A DNA stretch of 64,000 nt from Silanimonas sp044377035 (GCF_044377035.1 NZ_JBILJW010000004.1:62001-126000), one strand, 5' to 3'. Numbered from the stretch's first letter, positions 23,980 through 33,829 are shown. Notes: generated by a model not told the origin, from the sequence alone. A program made the numbers and translations.

Positions 23980-26709
23980 TCAACGCACGAAAACCGCGAC
24001 GCTGCGGCCCGGCACCGAGACCCGTCCGTCGGCGCCAAGCGTGCCCTCGGCGAGACCGTCGAGGGCGGGGTGCAGCGTCCAGCTGCCGCCGCCTGTCGCC
24101 GCCACCGTTGCCGTGCGCGGGCGCGGGTCGGTGTTGAGCACATAGACAAGCTGTCGGCCGTGCGCCAGATGCGTGGCCGGCAGCGCGCGGCCGTCGAGAT
24201 GCCCGATGACGAGACCGGGTTCGCCGTCCACCGGGACGAAGCGCAGCGCGGCCTGCACGGCATCGGTCGTCGCCAGCCGCAGCAGGGGCTCGTCGCGGCG
24301 CAGGCGCAGCAGGGCCTGCGTCCAGGTGTTCACGAAGGCGGCGTCCTCGGCGCGGGGTGCGATCTCTCCGGCGCGCCCGAGCACGACGCGCATCTGCGGC
24401 CAGCTGTCCTCGTTGTCCCAGGCCGGCGGCAGGCCGATGCCGAAGGTGCTGCGTTCACCGGTCCAATCGACGACGTTGAACGCATCGCCGGAGTTGTAGC
24501 TGTTGCGGTCCAGCGACTTGCTGCGCATCACCTCTTGCCCGGCGTGCAGGTAGGCCACGCCTTGCGCAAGCAACACCAGCGCGTTGCCCAGCACCTGCAC
24601 GCGTGCCCGGTCATGGCGCGTGGTCTCAAGCGGCAGGCGCAGGGCGTTGCTGTCGAACAGCGTGAGGTTGTCGTGGTTCTCGGTGTAGTTGACGACCTCG
24701 TCCGGCTGGCTGGCATAGCCGGCCGGGCCGCTGCCGTAGCGGATGTCGCGCAGCGGCTTCACCACGCCGTCGGCGTCGAAGGTCTCGACATCGACGAGCG
24801 TGCCCGCGAGGCCGACACGGATCAGCGCCTCGGCACGGCGCAGTTCCGCTTCGGTCTCCGCCTTCGGGCGTGCGGCGTTCGCCGCGTTCGGCGCGTGGTG
24901 GAGGCCGGAGAGCCAGCCCTGCGCGTTCAGCGCCTCGCCTCGGTCACCGGCGCGGCCGCCGCGGGCCGCGTCGCGCATCCGGTCGCTGAAGGTGGCGATG
25001 CCGGTGCCGTTCAACACGCCCTGCGTGGCTTGCGGGAAGCGGGCCCCGTCGGCGACTTCGCCGAAGTTCCAGCCCTCGCCCAGCAGGTGGATGCGGCGAC
25101 CGGTGGCTGCGTCGACCGCGCGCTGCAGCTCGAGCATCGCCGCCTTGGGCTGGTGGCCCATCAGGTCGAAGCGGAAGGAATCGATGCGGTAGTCGCGCGC
25201 CCAGATCACCGCCGATTCGATCATCAGCTTGGCCATCATCGTGGCCTCGGTGGCGGTGTTCGGGCAGCAGGTCGAGGTCTCCACCAAGCCTTGCGCGTTC
25301 AAGCGGTGGTAGTAGCCCGGCACGACGCGGTCGAGCACCGACTGCCGGTCCTGCCCGCTCGCCATCGTGTGGTTGTAGACGACATCGAGGCCCACGCGCA
25401 GGCCGGCTTGGTGCAGCGCCTGAACCATCGTGCGGAACTCGCGTACCCGCGTCGCGGCCTCGTCGGGCGCCGTGCTGTAGCTGCCCTCGGGCACGTTGAA
25501 GTGCCACGGGTCATAGCCCCAGTTGTAGCAGTCACGCTCGCGCACGGCGCCGATCGCCGCCTGCACGCCTTCGCCGGCCGGGCCTTCACCGGCAGGAAGC
25601 TCGGGCCGCGCGCAATCGCGTTCTGGCACGGAAGCGAGGTCGTAGGTGGGCAGCAGGTGCACGTCGGTGAGGCCGGCGGCGGCCAGCGCTCGCAGATGCC
25701 TCATGCCCGCCGTGTCGTCATGGGTGAAAGCGAGGTAGGTGCCGCGATGCGCGGCGGGCACCGTGGCGTCGTCGCGCGAGAAGTCGCGGACGTGTAGCTC
25801 GTAGACCACGAGATCGGTGTTGCCTTGCACGGTGTCGGGGCGGCGGTCGTCGGCCCAGCCCTCCGGCTTCGTCGCCGGGTCGTCGAGATCGAGCACGACA
25901 GACGCCTGCGAATCCGCATTCAAGCCGAGCGCATACGGATCGGTAACGCGGTTGCGCACGAGACCGACGCCCGGCACCAGAACGTCGACGAGGAAGGCAT
26001 AGCGTCGACCGCGAAGGTCGGCGGGGACGGTGTGCGTCCACACGCCGCTCGCGGACTCGATATGCATCAGCTGAGCATCAACGGTCGGTGCAACGCCGGC
26101 GGTCGACGCCTCGGTGGCGCCGAACAAGCAGAGCGACACGTTCGTGGCCGTCGGGGCCCACAGCGCGAAGCGTGTCGCGCCCGCGTCGATCGTCGCGCCG
26201 AGCGTGGCGTCCTTCGCCTTGGGCGCGAACACGGCATCCAACGCGCCGGCGTTCTGCAGGCCGGTGGCATCGAGCACGCGGCCGTCGGCGTCGAGCGCCG
26301 CGACGACCAGCGTTTCGCGCCAAGCGTCCGTCGGCAGCGGGTCGGCGAGTTCGAAGGTGCCGCCGCCCACATGGCTGAAACGGGAATCGCTGCTGCGAAG
26401 ACGGATCGGCGCCAGTGCATGCCGGATCGCGTGGCCTTCCGGCGCGGCGCCGGGAACGAGCCGAAGCTGCGGGCTCGGCGCGCGCAGCAGCACGACCGAG
26501 GCGGCCTCCGCTGGCGCGGCCCAGCGCAGTGTCGTGGCATCGAGCCACGCCGCGCGTTGGTGCGCGGGCAGGGCGTCGGACCATGGATGGATCACCGTCG
26601 TTCCGGCATGCACGGCGCACTCCGCCGGTCGCGTGTCGGGCGGCGGCATCGCGTGGGCCGGGCTCGCGGCGACGGCGAGGGCGACGAAGGCGGTGGTGCG
26701 AAGCAGCAT
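23980..26709 (-). CDS. pulA: Exported pullulanase-type alpha-1,6-glucosidase (GH13)
   Basis: From the ATG at 26709 the product is 909 aa with a signal peptide (MLLRTTAFVALAVAASPAHA), so it acts outside the cytoplasm. It has N-terminal starch-binding/CBM48-like domains and a GH13 barrel with the pullulanase signature DCYNWGYDPWHFNVPEGSYS. Catalytic residues: Asp in DSFRFDLMGH, Glu in HLLGEGWNFGEV, Asp in YTENHDNLTLFD. It debranches pullulan and limit dextrins. An ATG 30 bp upstream lacks a signal sequence. It is divergent from the debranching enzyme gene at 26854; the shared 144-bp gap holds the palindrome at 26778-26791. Confidence 0.93.
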   Translation of the reverse strand: MLLRTTAFVALAVAASPAHAMPPPDTRPAECAVHAGTTVIHPWSDALPAHQRAAWLDATTLRWAAPAEAASVVLLRAPSPQLRLVPGAAPEGHAIRHALAPIRLRSSDSRFSHVGGGTFELADPLPTDAWRETLVVAALDADGRVLDATGLQNAGALDAVFAPKAKDATLGATIDAGATRFALWAPTATNVSLCLFGATEASTAGVAPTVDAQLMHIESASGVWTHTVPADLRGRRYAFLVDVLVPGVGLVRNRVTDPYALGLNADSQASVVLDLDDPATKPEGWADDRRPDTVQGNTDLVVYELHVRDFSRDDATVPAAHRGTYLAFTHDDTAGMRHLRALAAAGLTDVHLLPTYDLASVPERDCARPELPAGEGPAGEGVQAAIGAVRERDCYNWGYDPWHFNVPEGSYSTAPDEAATRVREFRTMVQALHQAGLRVGLDVVYNHTMASGQDRQSVLDRVVPGYYHRLNAQGLVETSTCCPNTATEATMMAKLMIESAVIWARDYRIDSFRFDLMGHQPKAAMLELQRAVDAATGRRIHLLGEGWNFGEVADGARFPQATQGVLNGTGIATFSDRMRDAARGGRAGDRGEALNAQGWLSGLHHAPNAANAARPKAETEAELRRAEALIRVGLAGTLVDVETFDADGVVKPLRDIRYGSGPAGYASQPDEVVNYTENHDNLTLFDSNALRLPLETTRHDRARVQVLGNALVLLAQGVAYLHAGQEVMRSKSLDRNSYNSGDAFNVVDWTGERSTFGIGLPPAWDNEDSWPQMRVVLGRAGEIAPRAEDAAFVNTWTQALLRLRRDEPLLRLATTDAVQAALRFVPVDGEPGLVIGHLDGRALPATHLAHGRQLVYVLNTDPRPRTATVAATGGGSWTLHPALDGLAEGTLGADGRVSVPGRSVAVFVR

Positions 26710-26777
26710 GGAAAGTCCGTCGGGCGGGCGGCTTCGCATCCTAGGCCGTGCGCGCGCGGTAGGCGGCTCGATCGCGA

Positions 26778-26791
26778 TGCATACGTATGCG
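26778..26791. promoter_or_regulatory. LacI-type palindromic operator between pulA and the debranching enzyme gene
   Basis: TGCATACGTATGCG contains the perfect 12-bp palindrome GCATACGTATGC (26779-26790). It lies between two divergent exported starch enzymes, so one site could control both. It shares the ATACGTAT core with the site at 38935. Confidence 0.65.
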
Positions 26792-26853
26792 TGCGCCGCC
26801 CGGGTTCGGGACAGCCGCTACGCTCACTGCCAATTCGATGGAACGGTTTTCGC

Positions 26854-29211
26854 ATGCTGCGATGCATCACGCTGTTGGCGGTTTTGGGTTGTGTTGGTCT
26901 CGCCAATGCGACGTCGCCCTATTGCGCGCCGCAGGGCGACGCGCCGTCTCTCCGTTTGCATTCGACGGGTGGCCCCGAAGGCCGCGGCCAACGCATCGTC
27001 GCCAGCGACCAGCATCGTGGCGACCTCGACGCGCGGGCCTTCGAGTGGCTGGGCGGCACGGGCTATCGGATGCACGCGTGGTCCGGGCCGGGGGATCTCG
27101 CCCTGCTGCGTGGATTCGCGATCCTGGTCGATGGCCAGCTTCTCGATCGTCGCGACGCCGAAAGCGACACGCTGCGCCCCTGGGGCCACGAAGTGCAGCA
27201 TGCGGACGGCAGCATCGAGGCCCTGCAACTGCAGGCCGGACATCCTGCGCTGTCGATCTGCGCGGAAGGGCGCGACGACCGACGCGTTGCCCTCCTGCTG
27301 ATGCTGGGGCCGGATGCCGAAGGGCACGCGTTCTCCGCCAACGTGCCGGTGCGGCGCGTCGAGGCCGATGACGCGCTGCGGCGGGCCGTGGGTGCGCCTG
27401 CGGAGATCGCGTTGGTCCTCGTCGAGCCCGAGGTGCCGACCTCGAAGCTCGCGGTGCATCTGGCCTTCGGCCGAACCCAGGACGACGCGAACGCGACGAT
27501 GGTCGCGCTGCAGAGCGGGGCGGATCAGGGTTCCGGCGGGGATCTGTGGGCGGCCGGCATCGAACGCCGTCGCGCGGGCCTCGAATCGTTGCGCATACGC
27601 ACGGGGGATGCGGCTTTCGATGACGCCTTCCGCTGGGCCATCGCCAGCAATGCCACTTTCCGCACCGACGAGTTCGGCCCGGGCCTCTGGGCCGGTCTGC
27701 CGTGGTTCCGCGACAACTGGGGCCGCGACACCTTCATCGCCCTGCCGGGCACCCACCTCGTCACCGGCGAGTTCGAGCGCGCGCAGGCCGTCATCGAGAA
27801 CTTCACGCGATGGCAGAACCGCGCCGACGGCCCGGAAAAGGGGCGGGTGCCGAACCGCGTGGCCGCCGCGACCGACACGCTCTACAACACCGTCGACGGC
27901 ACGCCTTGGCTGATCCGCGCGGCGTGGGAAACGGCGCATGCTAGCGGCGATGCGGCCGGATTGCCCGGGCTGCGGCGCCTCGTCCGCGACTACGTGGCCG
28001 GTGCCGAGCCGCACCTCGACGACGAGGGTCTGCTGCGCCACGCCGAAGCCGACACATGGATGGATGCGCGCATCCGCGGCGGTCGCGGCTGGTCGCCGCG
28101 CGGCGATCGCGCCATCGAGATCCAAGCGCTTTGGCATGCGGTGCTGGTGATCGGTGCGGATCTGGCGACGCGCGATGGCGACAGCGCCGAGGCCGAACGC
28201 TACGCCGCGATGGCGGCTCGCACGCGCGCCGCGGTGTTGGCGCGCTTCTGGCGTGACGGCCGCTTGGCCGACCGCCTGCTTGCCGATGGCCGCGTCGATA
28301 CCAGCGTGCGGCCGAACGCCTGGATGGCGGTCTCGGTGCCGCCGCTGCCGGAGCGCGCCCCCTTCCTGCCTCGCGACGTCGAGCAGGCCGTGGCGCGGGA
28401 CACGACCGCCGCGTTGCTGCTGACCCGTGGGCCGCTGTCGCTCGCCCCCGACGACCCGCGCTTCCACCCGCGGCATGTCGATGAGGCGCACCACCACAAG
28501 GACGCCGCGTACCACAACGGCACGGTCTGGCAGTGGACGGCGGGCCCGGCGATCACGGCCCTGGCGCGCTTCCAGCAGCAGGAAACGGCGTATCGCGTCA
28601 CCCGCGAGCTGTCCCGGCAGATCCTCGAGGACGACGCGCCGGGGCATCTCGCGGAACTCGCCGACGCCACGCTCGACGACGCGGGGCGCGTGCGCCCCTC
28701 CGGCACCTACGCGCAGAGTTGGAGCACCGCGGAGTTCGTGCGCAATGCCGTGCAGGATTACCTCGGCGTGCGCCCGCGGCTGCTCGAAGGCGTGGTCGAC
28801 GTGGTGCCCGCGCTCCCCGCTGCATGGACCGACATCGAGGCCGTGCTGCCGCTGGGCGATGGCGAACCACTGCGCTTCACCGTGACCCAGAGCGACGGCC
28901 GCCAACGTTGGACCTTCGCGGCGCGCGCCACGCCCTTGCGACTCGCGCTGGGCGGCTCGCTGCGGGCACACGGCAGCGGCGGGTTGACCCTGGGCGAGCG
29001 CCCGGTCGTCGTCGACGTCGCCATGCCCGCAGCCCCGGCGCCGTGGCCGCTCGCCGCCGAGCCCACGCCGCCCTCGGGCGGTTGGCCGGTGCGGCAGGGC
29101 CGCGATGTGCTCGAACGCTTCATCGAATCCGGCGGCCTCGACCGCCATCCGCAACCGACGCGCGCGCAACTGCTCGCGCCGACCGACACCGAGCGCAAGG
29201 ACACCCCATGA
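26854..29211 (+). CDS. Exported amylo-alpha-1,6-glucosidase / glycogen-debranching-like protein (GH133)
   Basis: The 785-aa product starts with a signal peptide (MLRCITLLAVLGCVGLANA). The C-terminal (alpha/alpha)6 domain of the GDE_C family is clear: GLWAGLPWFRDNWGRDTFIALPG and then EADTWMDARIRGGRGWSPRGDRAIEIQALW, HKDAAYHNGTVWQWTAGP and YAQSWSTAEFVRNAVQDYLG. It should remove alpha-1,6-linked glucose from limit dextrins in the periplasm. The frame is open for a kilobase upstream, but that is antisense to pulA. The stop overlaps the start of the GH31 gene (ATGA), so the two are coupled. Confidence 0.9.
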   Translation: MLRCITLLAVLGCVGLANATSPYCAPQGDAPSLRLHSTGGPEGRGQRIVASDQHRGDLDARAFEWLGGTGYRMHAWSGPGDLALLRGFAILVDGQLLDRRDAESDTLRPWGHEVQHADGSIEALQLQAGHPALSICAEGRDDRRVALLLMLGPDAEGHAFSANVPVRRVEADDALRRAVGAPAEIALVLVEPEVPTSKLAVHLAFGRTQDDANATMVALQSGADQGSGGDLWAAGIERRRAGLESLRIRTGDAAFDDAFRWAIASNATFRTDEFGPGLWAGLPWFRDNWGRDTFIALPGTHLVTGEFERAQAVIENFTRWQNRADGPEKGRVPNRVAAATDTLYNTVDGTPWLIRAAWETAHASGDAAGLPGLRRLVRDYVAGAEPHLDDEGLLRHAEADTWMDARIRGGRGWSPRGDRAIEIQALWHAVLVIGADLATRDGDSAEAERYAAMAARTRAAVLARFWRDGRLADRLLADGRVDTSVRPNAWMAVSVPPLPERAPFLPRDVEQAVARDTTAALLLTRGPLSLAPDDPRFHPRHVDEAHHHKDAAYHNGTVWQWTAGPAITALARFQQQETAYRVTRELSRQILEDDAPGHLAELADATLDDAGRVRPSGTYAQSWSTAEFVRNAVQDYLGVRPRLLEGVVDVVPALPAAWTDIEAVLPLGDGEPLRFTVTQSDGRQRWTFAARATPLRLALGGSLRAHGSGGLTLGERPVVVDVAMPAAPAPWPLAAEPTPPSGGWPVRQGRDVLERFIESGGLDRHPQPTRAQLLAPTDTERKDTP

Positions 29212-31583
29212 CCTCGAAACCTTCCCGACTGCTCCCCGCGGCCCTGGCGGGCGTGATCGCGCTGCTGCCGGCGTGGGCCGCGGCCCAGTGGCGCCATCTG
29301 GACTCGCTGCCGCAGGTGCAGCGCGACGGCAACACGGTGACGTTCGCGGCCGCCGCTGACAGTGGGCGCACCGAGCACGTGGCCATCAGCGTGTTGTCGC
29401 CCGAGGTCGTGCGCGTGCGGTTTTCTCCCGTGGCCTTCGGCAGGGACCACAGCGATGCCGTCGTGGATCGGCAGCTCGGCGTGCAGGACTTCCGCTTCGA
29501 ATCAACCGCTTTCGGCAGCCTGATCGCCACCGACGCCCTGCGCGTCGAAGTTCAGGCCGCTCCGTTCCGCCTCACCATCAAGGACGCCGACGGCAACGTC
29601 ATCGACGCCGATGACGCCGGTCGCGGCATCGCGCACGACGGCTCGGCTGTGCGGGTGTGGAAGCAGCTGCGCGACACCGACAACGTCTACGGCTTCGGCG
29701 AGAAGAACGGCGCCTTCAACAAGCGCGGTTGGGCACTGGGCGGCTACCACTACGTGATGTGGAACAGCGACACCTACGGCTACGACAACTCCACCGACCC
29801 GATCTATGCCTCGGTGCCGTTCTACCTCGTGCTGCGCGAGGGCCGCGCGCATGGCGTGTTCCTCGACAACACCCACCGCAGCAGCTTCGACGTTGGCCGC
29901 GAGCGCCGTGGACTGCTGAGCTTCGGCGCCGACGGCGGCGAGCTCGACTACACGGTGATCGCCGGTCCGCACCCGCGCGACGTCGTGCGCCGCTACGCGC
30001 AGCTCACCGGCCGCGCGCCGCTTCCTCCGCGCTGGGCGCTGGGCTACCACCAGAGCCGCTGGAGCTACTACCCGGAGGCGCGCGTGCGCCGCCTGGCCGA
30101 CACCTTCCGACAGGAGCAGGTGCCGGCCGACACGCTGTGGCTGGACATCGACTACCAGGACGAGTTCAAGCCCTTCACGTGGAGCGCCGAGCGCTTTCCC
30201 GCCCCGGCCAAACTCGTCGCCGATCTGCGCGAGCAGGGCTTCCGCACGGTCGTGATCCTCGATCCGCATCCGACGAAAGAGCCGGGTTACCGGATCTTCG
30301 ACGAGGGCGTGGCCGGCGACCATTTCGTCAAGAACCCGGACGGCACGCTGTTCGAAGGCCCGGTCTGGCCGATCAATGCGCCGAACAAGCCGGGCAACAG
30401 CGTGTTCCCCGACTTCACCCGTCCCGCTACGCGCGCGTGGTGGGGTCGGCAGCACAAGATGTTCACCGACGTCGGCATCGCCGGCATCTGGAACGACATG
30501 AACGAGCCGGCCGTGTGGGTGCCGCCGGCCAACACCATGCCCGACGATGTCCGCTTCGACCACGAAGGCCAGCCCACCAACCATGCCGAGGTGCACAACC
30601 TCTACGGCATGCAGATGACGCGCTCGACCTTCGAAGGCCTCACCGCCCTGAAGCCCGAGGAGCGGCCCTTCGTGCTGACGCGCGCCACCTTCGCGGGCGG
30701 CCAGCGCTACGCCTGGGTGTGGACCGGCGACAACCGCGCCGAATGGTCCTCGCTGCAGCAGTCGATCCCGATGCTGCTGAACTTCGGGCTCTCGGGCTTC
30801 CCCTTCATCGGCGGCGATGTTGGCGGCTTCTCGGGCTACCCGTCGGGCGAGCTGTTCACCCGCTGGCTGCAGGCGGCGCTGTTCTCGCCGTTCTTCCGCG
30901 GGCACACCGAACAGGCCACGCCGGACCAGGAGCCGTGGTCCTTCGGCCAGCCGTGGACGCGCATCAACAAGGCCACCATCGAGCTGCGCTACCGCCTGTT
31001 GCCCACCCTGTACACGGCGGTGGAGGAGTCCAGCCGAACGGGCCTGCCGGTGATGCGCCCGCTGATGCTCGAGTACCCCGAGGACCCGCAGACCCACGGC
31101 CGTGGCGACCAGTTCCTCGTCGGCACCGACTTGCTCGTGGCACCCGTTCTCGTCGAGTCCGCGACCTCGCGCGACGTGTACTTCCCCAAGGGCGAATGGA
31201 TCGACTTCCACACCGGCACGCGCCTCGAGGGCGGAAAGACCCACAAGGTCGACGCGCCGGTCGAGCGCCTGCCGGTTTTTGTTCGGGCTGGAAGCATGGT
31301 GGCCATGCAGCCGGTGGTGCAGCACACCGGCGAGATGGCCGCGCAGCCGATCGTCTTCCGTGCCTTCCCCGATTCGCAAGGCCGTGCCACGGGCGTGCTC
31401 TACGACGACGACGGCGAGTCGATGGCCTACCGCGACGGCGCTTTCCTGCGCCAGCGGGCCACGCTGCGCACGGTCCGGGGCAAGGCCTGCGTCGCGTTGG
31501 AGACGGTCGAGGGCCGGGCCGAGGCCTCGTCGCGTGAGCGCCGCTTCGAGGGCCCGGAGGGAGCGCCGTTGCCGGCCTGTTGA
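29208..31583 (+). CDS. Exported alpha-glucosidase (GH31)
   Basis: A 791-aa GH31 enzyme with signal peptide (LLPAALAGVIALLPAWAAAQ). N-terminal beta-sandwich, then the catalytic barrel with YHQSRWSYYPEARVR, the nucleophile in GIWNDMNEPAVWVPP, and FPFIGGDVGGFSGYPSGELFTRW with the downstream HTEQATPDQEPW loop. GH31 enzymes of this type release glucose from non-reducing ends of malto-oligosaccharides. It is translationally coupled to the debranching gene, giving a two-gene exported saccharification operon under the palindrome at 26778. Confidence 0.94.
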   Translation: MTSKPSRLLPAALAGVIALLPAWAAAQWRHLDSLPQVQRDGNTVTFAAAADSGRTEHVAISVLSPEVVRVRFSPVAFGRDHSDAVVDRQLGVQDFRFESTAFGSLIATDALRVEVQAAPFRLTIKDADGNVIDADDAGRGIAHDGSAVRVWKQLRDTDNVYGFGEKNGAFNKRGWALGGYHYVMWNSDTYGYDNSTDPIYASVPFYLVLREGRAHGVFLDNTHRSSFDVGRERRGLLSFGADGGELDYTVIAGPHPRDVVRRYAQLTGRAPLPPRWALGYHQSRWSYYPEARVRRLADTFRQEQVPADTLWLDIDYQDEFKPFTWSAERFPAPAKLVADLREQGFRTVVILDPHPTKEPGYRIFDEGVAGDHFVKNPDGTLFEGPVWPINAPNKPGNSVFPDFTRPATRAWWGRQHKMFTDVGIAGIWNDMNEPAVWVPPANTMPDDVRFDHEGQPTNHAEVHNLYGMQMTRSTFEGLTALKPEERPFVLTRATFAGGQRYAWVWTGDNRAEWSSLQQSIPMLLNFGLSGFPFIGGDVGGFSGYPSGELFTRWLQAALFSPFFRGHTEQATPDQEPWSFGQPWTRINKATIELRYRLLPTLYTAVEESSRTGLPVMRPLMLEYPEDPQTHGRGDQFLVGTDLLVAPVLVESATSRDVYFPKGEWIDFHTGTRLEGGKTHKVDAPVERLPVFVRAGSMVAMQPVVQHTGEMAAQPIVFRAFPDSQGRATGVLYDDDGESMAYRDGAFLRQRATLRTVRGKACVALETVEGRAEASSRERRFEGPEGAPLPAC

Positions 31584-31663
31584 GTGGCCGATGTCACGGA
31601 ATCACCGGGCCTGACGTTTCGAGGCCCGCCGGCCGCTTGACCGTCGCGTGGTCGAGGCGTATT

Positions 31664-31693
31664 CCCGGGGCTACGCATGTGCGTGGCCCCGGG
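31664..31693 (+). promoter_or_regulatory. Near-perfect 30-bp palindrome touching the HD-GYP ribosome binding site
   Basis: CCCGGGGC (31664-31671) pairs with GCCCCGGG (31686-31693), and inside it ACGCA (31673-31677) pairs with TGCGT (31680-31684). The 3' arm abuts and overlaps the Shine-Dalgarno GGGGAGGG of the gene starting at 31705. As RNA this would be a very stable hairpin able to mask the site; as DNA it could be a protein-binding palindrome. Confidence 0.5.
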
Positions 31694-31704
31694 GAGGGAC
31701 GTGC

Positions 31705-32871
31705 ATGGAGCTCGTAGCTGCCTCCGGACTGGGGCTCAAAATCGGTGACCGCCTCGAGGTGGCCATCGTCGATCGCAGCGGCCAGGTCCTGCTGCAGAAG
31801 GGCAAGGTCATCGGCACCGAGGCCGTGCTCGATCGATTGAACGAGCGCGGCTTCTTCCAGCGCCAGACCGCCGAGGAAGAAGAACTCTCCGACCTCGATC
31901 GGCTCGAAGAGCAACTGCATCGCGAGTCGTCCACCGAAGGCCGACTCGCCCTTCTGGTCGAGCAGATCGAAAAGCTGCTGCGCAGCCTCGTTCGCCCGCC
32001 CTCGGGAACCACCTGGGCCGACCTCGAATCCGTCGTGCGCTGGCTCGACGAACTGTTCATCCGCGACCAGGACCAGTTCATTGGCGTGCAGCAGCTGCTC
32101 GCCCACAGCCACACGCTGTCGGAGCGGGCCCTGCACGCGGCGGCGGTGGCCAAGCTGCTGGCCGTGGCCGAGGGCCTGCCTCGCGAGGCCCAGACCAGCC
32201 TCGTGGCGGCCGCGCTCACCGTCGACGTGGCCGTGGTCGAGGACCACGACGATCTCGCACTCCACCCCGGCGACCTGCTCGACCACCACAAGCAGATGGT
32301 GGCCGACCACCCCGTGCGTGCGGTGGAACTGCTCGAGCACATCGGCGTCCATGACCCGGTGTGGATGCAGGCCGTGGAAATGCACCACGAACGGCTGGAT
32401 GGCTCGGGCTACCCGCGAGGCTTGGCCGGTGCGCAGATCCCCGTCGGTCCGCGCATCGTCGCGCTCGCCGACGCCTTCACCGCGATGATGCGGCCGCGCG
32501 CCGACCGTCCGGCCTACCTCGCCAAGGACGCGCTGCGCGAACTGTTCGTGGGTGGCGCGGCCAAGTTCGACCCCCGGCTGGTGCAGCTGTTGGTGAAGCA
32601 GCTGGGCGTCTATCCGCCGGGCACCGTGGTGAAGCTGGCGAATGGCGAGGTCGGCGTCTGCGTGCGCCGCACCAACGATGCGCGCAAGCCCGTCCTCCGT
32701 GCCGTCATCGACCCGAGCGGCCAGCTGTACGCCACGCCGAAACGCCGCGACGTGGACGAGACGGCCTCGAAGATCGTCGAGGTGATTCCCGCGGACCGCC
32801 ACCGCAACATCCGCAGCCTGATCGTGCAGCTGTGGAAGAAGGACCTCGAGCTCACCGAAAGCGGGGGTTGA
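31705..32871 (+). CDS. HD-GYP-like protein with degenerate HD motif
   Basis: A 388-aa cytosolic protein with an N-terminal ~120-residue region, then an HD-GYP domain. The GYP half is intact: MHHERLDGSGYPRGL (227-240) followed by ALADAF (Asp256), and His202 in ADHPVRA. The canonical AALLHDIGK segment reads AALTVDVAV, so the metal-binding His of the HD pair is Val173 and the following GK is lost. Active HD-GYP proteins hydrolyse cyclic-di-GMP; this one may be inactive and act as a sensor or protein partner. I chose the ATG at 31705 because of the strong GGGGAGGG upstream. Its 3' end overlaps the convergent esterase gene by 20 bp. Confidence 0.85.
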   Translation: MELVAASGLGLKIGDRLEVAIVDRSGQVLLQKGKVIGTEAVLDRLNERGFFQRQTAEEEELSDLDRLEEQLHRESSTEGRLALLVEQIEKLLRSLVRPPSGTTWADLESVVRWLDELFIRDQDQFIGVQQLLAHSHTLSERALHAAAVAKLLAVAEGLPREAQTSLVAAALTVDVAVVEDHDDLALHPGDLLDHHKQMVADHPVRAVELLEHIGVHDPVWMQAVEMHHERLDGSGYPRGLAGAQIPVGPRIVALADAFTAMMRPRADRPAYLAKDALRELFVGGAAKFDPRLVQLLVKQLGVYPPGTVVKLANGEVGVCVRRTNDARKPVLRAVIDPSGQLYATPKRRDVDETASKIVEVIPADRHRNIRSLIVQLWKKDLELTESGG

Positions 32872-33829
32872 GCTCGTCCTCGCGTGGCGGCAGCAGGAAG
32901 GTGAACACGCCATCCAAGCGCGCGGCCCAGGCGTTTTCCGAGTGATCGGCACCGGGGAAGGCCAAGCTGCGATAGGCCGGGAACGCCCAGCCTTTCGCCA
33001 GCGCGATGCGATCCACTTCGGCCTGCAGCGGCGGGTAGAACGCGTCCAGCGTCGCGTCACCGTGGTCGAAGTAGAGGCGGTGCCGCCCCGGCGTCGGCAG
33101 CTGCGCGCGGAGGTAGTCGAAGAAGGCGGGGGGCACCGGGTTGTCCGTGCCCGGGAAGATGCCGGGCCAGTGCGTCGACATCGCCCCGAAGCCGCCGAAA
33201 GCCGCAGGACGCTCGGACAGGGCGTAGGTCGAGATCAGGCCGCCCATGCTGGCGCCGATCAGCACGCGGTCGTCGGCGTCGGGCGAGACGGCATAGCGCG
33301 ATGCCACCTCGGGCAGCACGCGATCCGTCAGCCAGCCGACGAAGGCATCGCTGTAGAGATCCGTGGTGAAGAGCGGGGCCTCGCCGCGTTTCGCCCCATG
33401 CCGCAGCCCTTCGCGCACGGCCGCGGGTAGCGCTTCGAAGGGGCGCTGGGGGAAGTACTCCGCATGCCGCGCGGGGCCGGCGTTCCAGACCCCGACGACG
33501 ATGAAGGGCCGCGTGCGTCCAGCCGCCTGAAGCGCACTGGCGGTCTCGTCGACGCGCCACTCCTGGCGGTTCCAGGTGATGCCGGCATCGAACAGCATCT
33601 GTCCGTCGAACATCATAGCCACGGCGTAGGGTGCGTCCTCTGGGTAGCCCGGCGGCAGCCAGACGTCGATCGGCCGGGCGGCCACCGGGCCCTCGGCCGG
33701 TAGGGCCAGGCGCTCGATGCGGCCCGCGGCGACGGTGGGCAGGGGCGGCGCGTCGGCGGGCGGCTCCGCGGCATCGAGCGGCAGGGCCAGTCCGAGCAGC
33801 AGGGCAAGGGCGGGAAGGGCGCGGGGCAT
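32852..33829 (-). CDS. Exported esterase D-type alpha/beta hydrolase
   Basis: A 325-aa putative esterase (Esterase D/enterochelin-esterase-like) with signal peptide (LALLLGLALPLDA). The nucleophile elbow is GASMGG (in DDRVLIGASMGGLISTYAL), a candidate acid is in DHGDATLD, and the catalytic His is in FPGADHSENAW. Relatives cleave ester bonds on sugars, siderophores or antibiotics; the substrate here is unknown. GGAG sits 8 bp before the ATG at 33829. Within an alpha-glucan island a carbohydrate esterase role is plausible but not shown. Divergent from the halogenase gene across a 139-bp gap. Confidence 0.85.
   Translation of the reverse strand: MPRALPALALLLGLALPLDAAEPPADAPPLPTVAAGRIERLALPAEGPVAARPIDVWLPPGYPEDAPYAVAMMFDGQMLFDAGITWNRQEWRVDETASALQAAGRTRPFIVVGVWNAGPARHAEYFPQRPFEALPAAVREGLRHGAKRGEAPLFTTDLYSDAFVGWLTDRVLPEVASRYAVSPDADDRVLIGASMGGLISTYALSERPAAFGGFGAMSTHWPGIFPGTDNPVPPAFFDYLRAQLPTPGRHRLYFDHGDATLDAFYPPLQAEVDRIALAKGWAFPAYRSLAFPGADHSENAWAARLDGVFTFLLPPREDELNPRFR

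Noticed and set aside
25825..26853. Long upstream extension of the debranching enzyme frame
   Set aside because: It is antisense to pulA; the ATG at 26854 gives a proper signal peptide.
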